From: Avipropionibacterium sp050157065
GTDB taxonomy: Bacteria; Actinomycetota; Actinomycetes; Propionibacteriales; Propionibacteriaceae
Length of the DNA stretch: 64,000 nucleotides
Assembly (NCBI GenBank): GCA_050157065.1
Contig: CP189573.1
Direction: 5' to 3' (one strand)
Within the stretch, counting starts at the first letter, position 1; the number at the start of each line of letters is the position of its first letter. The notes beneath the pieces were generated by a model. The model searched no databases and was not told the DNA's origin. It worked only from the letters and a program-made list of their open reading frames with translations. Positions 62,541-64,000 of this stretch are shown here, piece by piece. A program made the translations under genes and the position numbers.

Positions 62541-63536
62541 GTGAAGATTCGACAGGTCGGGACCAGCGGCCTCCAGGTTTCGCGGATGGGGCTGGGGACC
62601 CTGCCGTGGGGCCGAGACATCTCCCGCCACCGCGCCCGCGAGCTGCTGACGGCGTTCTGCGCTGCCGGCGGGAACCTCGTCGACACGGCTGCCGCGTACG
62701 GCGCCGGCGACGCCGAGGTGATCATCGGCGAACTGCTCGACGACGTCGTACCTCGTGAGGAACTGGTGATCGCCACCAAGGCCGGATTCCGCATCGACCG
62801 GGGTCGTCGGGTGGTCGACACCTCCCGGCGGGGGCTGCTGCGGGACCTCGAGGGATCACTGGACCGCCTCGGCACCGACTACGTCGACCTGTGGCAGGTG
62901 CACGCCTGGGGCACGGCACCGTTGGAGGAGACCCTCGACACCCTCGACCACGCCGTCCGCAGCGGTATGGCCCGCTACGTCGGCATCTGCAACTTCGTCG
63001 GCTGGCAGACCGCGCAGGCCGCGACCTGGCAGCGAGCGGTGCCGGGCCGGGCCCACGTCACCAGCACGCAGATCGAGTACTCCCTGCTCGCCCGCCGCGC
63101 CGAGATCGAGATCCTGCCCGCGGCGCGGGCGTTCTCGCTGGGCTGCTTCCCGTGGTCACCCCTGGGCCGCGGCGTGCTCAGCGGCAAGTACCGTACGGGC
63201 ACCCCACGCGACTCGCGCGGCGCCAGTGACAACTTCGCCTGGTTCGTCCAGCCCTATCTGGAGTCGCGACCGCGTTCGATCGTCGAGGCGGTCGCCCGGG
63301 CCGCGGAGGGGCTGGACCTGACGCCGGCCCAGGTGGCGTTGTTGTGGGTCCGCGACGCCCCGTCAGTGACCGCCCCGCTGTTGGGGGCCCGGACCGTCCA
63401 GCAACTCGAGGAATGCCTTGCGGTGGAAGGAAAGGCGCTGCCCGACGAGATCGCGCGAGCGCTCGACGACGTGAGCGGTGGGCCGCTGGCCAGCCGCCCG
63501 CCGGCCACTCCACGCAGCGGCGGCGACGGCAGCTGA
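62541..63536 (+). CDS. Aldo/keto reductase
   Basis: A 331-residue NADPH-dependent TIM-barrel reductase. The tetrad can be placed: Asp and Tyr in GGNLVDTAAAYGAGDAEVII (about 43-62), Lys in LVIATKAGFRID and His in DLWQVHAWGTAPLEE. NADPH-binding SPLGRGVLSGKY and PLLGARTVQQLEECL follow. The substrate is unknown. GTG 62541 is the only start before the first strand. It is divergent from mscS with 75 bases between. Confidence 0.9.
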   Translation: MKIRQVGTSGLQVSRMGLGTLPWGRDISRHRARELLTAFCAAGGNLVDTAAAYGAGDAEVIIGELLDDVVPREELVIATKAGFRIDRGRRVVDTSRRGLLRDLEGSLDRLGTDYVDLWQVHAWGTAPLEETLDTLDHAVRSGMARYVGICNFVGWQTAQAATWQRAVPGRAHVTSTQIEYSLLARRAEIEILPAARAFSLGCFPWSPLGRGVLSGKYRTGTPRDSRGASDNFAWFVQPYLESRPRSIVEAVARAAEGLDLTPAQVALLWVRDAPSVTAPLLGARTVQQLEECLAVEGKALPDEIARALDDVSGGPLASRPPATPRSGGDGS

Positions 63537-63578
63537 CGCCGGCCGGACGCGGCTCGGACGACAACGCCATCCTCACCG

Positions 63579-63800
63579 TCAGTCGAGGCGCAGCGTCGGG
63601 ACGACCTTGATCACCTTGCGGCGGATCCACACGTCGCGGGTGCCGTCGCGGTAGCGCCGCAACCGGGTGAGCTCCCAGCCGCCGTACTCGGCATGGTCGG
63701 TGAGCAGCTTGCGGACCGCACCACGCGGCATGGTGCGGTCGAGGCGCACCTTCGCCACCTCGTACTGGATCGCGCGCGAGGCGACCGGAGCCTTGGCCAT
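63579..63800 (-). CDS. DUF5703 family protein
   Basis: A 73-residue basic protein with the pattern YEVAKVRLDRTMPRGAVRKL and GGWELTRLRRYRDGTRDVWI followed by RRKVIKVV. These small proteins lie next to the M20 peptidase gene in many actinobacteria. The function is unknown. ATG 63800 is favoured over the longer frame, which overlaps the peptidase gene. Confidence 0.83.
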   Translation of the reverse strand: MAKAPVASRAIQYEVAKVRLDRTMPRGAVRKLLTDHAEYGGWELTRLRRYRDGTRDVWIRRKVIKVVPTLRLD

Positions 63801-63822
63801 GTGGGTCAGGTTAACCGGCGAC

Positions 63823-64000
63823 TCAGGCCTGTTGCAGGAACCGATCCAGAACACGGGCGCCGAATTCGAGCGAGTCGGTCGGCACCCGCTCGTCGACGCC
63901 GTGGAACATGCCGACGAAGTCGAGGTCGGCGGGCAGCTTGAGCGGGGCGAAGCCGAAGCACCGTGTCCCCAGGCGATCCCAGGCCTTGGCGTCGGTGCCA
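63823..64000 (-). CDS. M20-family metallopeptidase, C-terminal 58 residues (runs off the window)
   Basis: The minus-strand frame entering at 64000 reads GTDAKAWDRLGTRCFGFAPL, then KLPADLDFVGMFHGVDERVP and ends LDRFLQQA before the TGA at 63823. GTDAK, GFAPL and FHGVDERV are the C-terminal metal-ligand region (last His) of M20/M25/M40 peptidases such as Rv2141c. The rest lies beyond the window. It is followed by the DUF5703 gene 22 bases later. Confidence 0.85.
   Translation of the reverse strand, partial: GTDAKAWDRLGTRCFGFAPLKLPADLDFVGMFHGVDERVPTDSLEFGARVLDRFLQQA

Overview
The window is about 64 kb of high-GC actinobacterial chromosome. I infer family Propionibacteriaceae. The 16S rRNA gene has the GCTTAGATACCC variant around position 800 and other stretches that I recall as close to Cutibacterium/Propionibacterium; no alignment was run. 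Other actinobacterial hallmarks are a Pup ligase (pafA), mycothiol ligase (mshC), an F420-type luciferase-like oxidoreductase, DUF3090/SCO1664/DUF5703 genes, and much of the Mycobacterium tuberculosis gene order (the Rv1649-Rv1711 and Rv2121c-Rv2141c neighbourhoods).

Region by region. 1-11.3 kb, minus strand: partial pafA, rluB, scpB, scpA, a ribbon-helix-helix protein, parA and xerD (chromosome condensation and segregation, plus 23S pseudouridylation), then a Nudix hydrolase, pyrG, recN and nadK. 11.5-16.8 kb is an accessory pocket: a chaplin-like, collagen-repeat, LAxTG-anchored surface protein that has lost its 5' part at an ISL3-family insertion sequence, an orphan oligopeptide-type binding lipoprotein and a PIG-L deacetylase. 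16.8-20.7 kb, minus: tlyA, a 73-residue protein, a HAD-IIA phosphatase and a tetratricopeptide-like protein with a very long RG/RD-rich disordered N-terminus. 20.9-26.6 kb, minus: one 16S-23S-5S rRNA operon without spacer tRNA, with tandem promoters and a strong terminator. 26.7-35.5 kb, minus: tyrS, then argC-J-B-D-F-R-H, tightly overlapped behind a pair of ARG-box-like palindromes; argG is absent. 35.5-36.9 kb: a divergent TetR/membrane-protein pair around a 24-bp palindrome.

36.9-44.1 kb, minus: pheT-pheS, a stand-alone LigD-type polymerase, a TrmH/SpoU rRNA methyltransferase, and rplT-rpmI-infC (infC apparently starts at AUC). 44.4-49.3 kb: an FGGY kinase, SseB-like protein, membrane protein, a frameshifted sugar-binding lipoprotein and a PH-domain protein. 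49.3-54.8 kb, minus: hisG, hisE, and a riboflavin-transporter gene (ribM/pnuX type) under an FMN riboswitch, then DUF3817, mshC, SCO1664 and DUF3090 genes. 54.8-64 kb: phosphatase, GNAT, flavin reductase, uppP, LLM oxidoreductase, a DAHP synthase gene behind a Tyr-Trp-Phe leader-peptide attenuator, ArsR, MscS, aldo/keto reductase, DUF5703 and the end of an M20 peptidase.

Two themes stand out. First, several core genes carry short in-frame tandem repeats in disordered tails or loops (scpB, parA, nadK, argB, the GNAT). Second, several operons have RNA-level control that can be read directly: the FMN riboswitch, the aromatic attenuator, the infC leader hairpin and rRNA processing stems. I see no CRISPR array, prophage or dedicated defence island. 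The best candidates for something little described are the aroG leader attenuator and the repeat-bearing core proteins.
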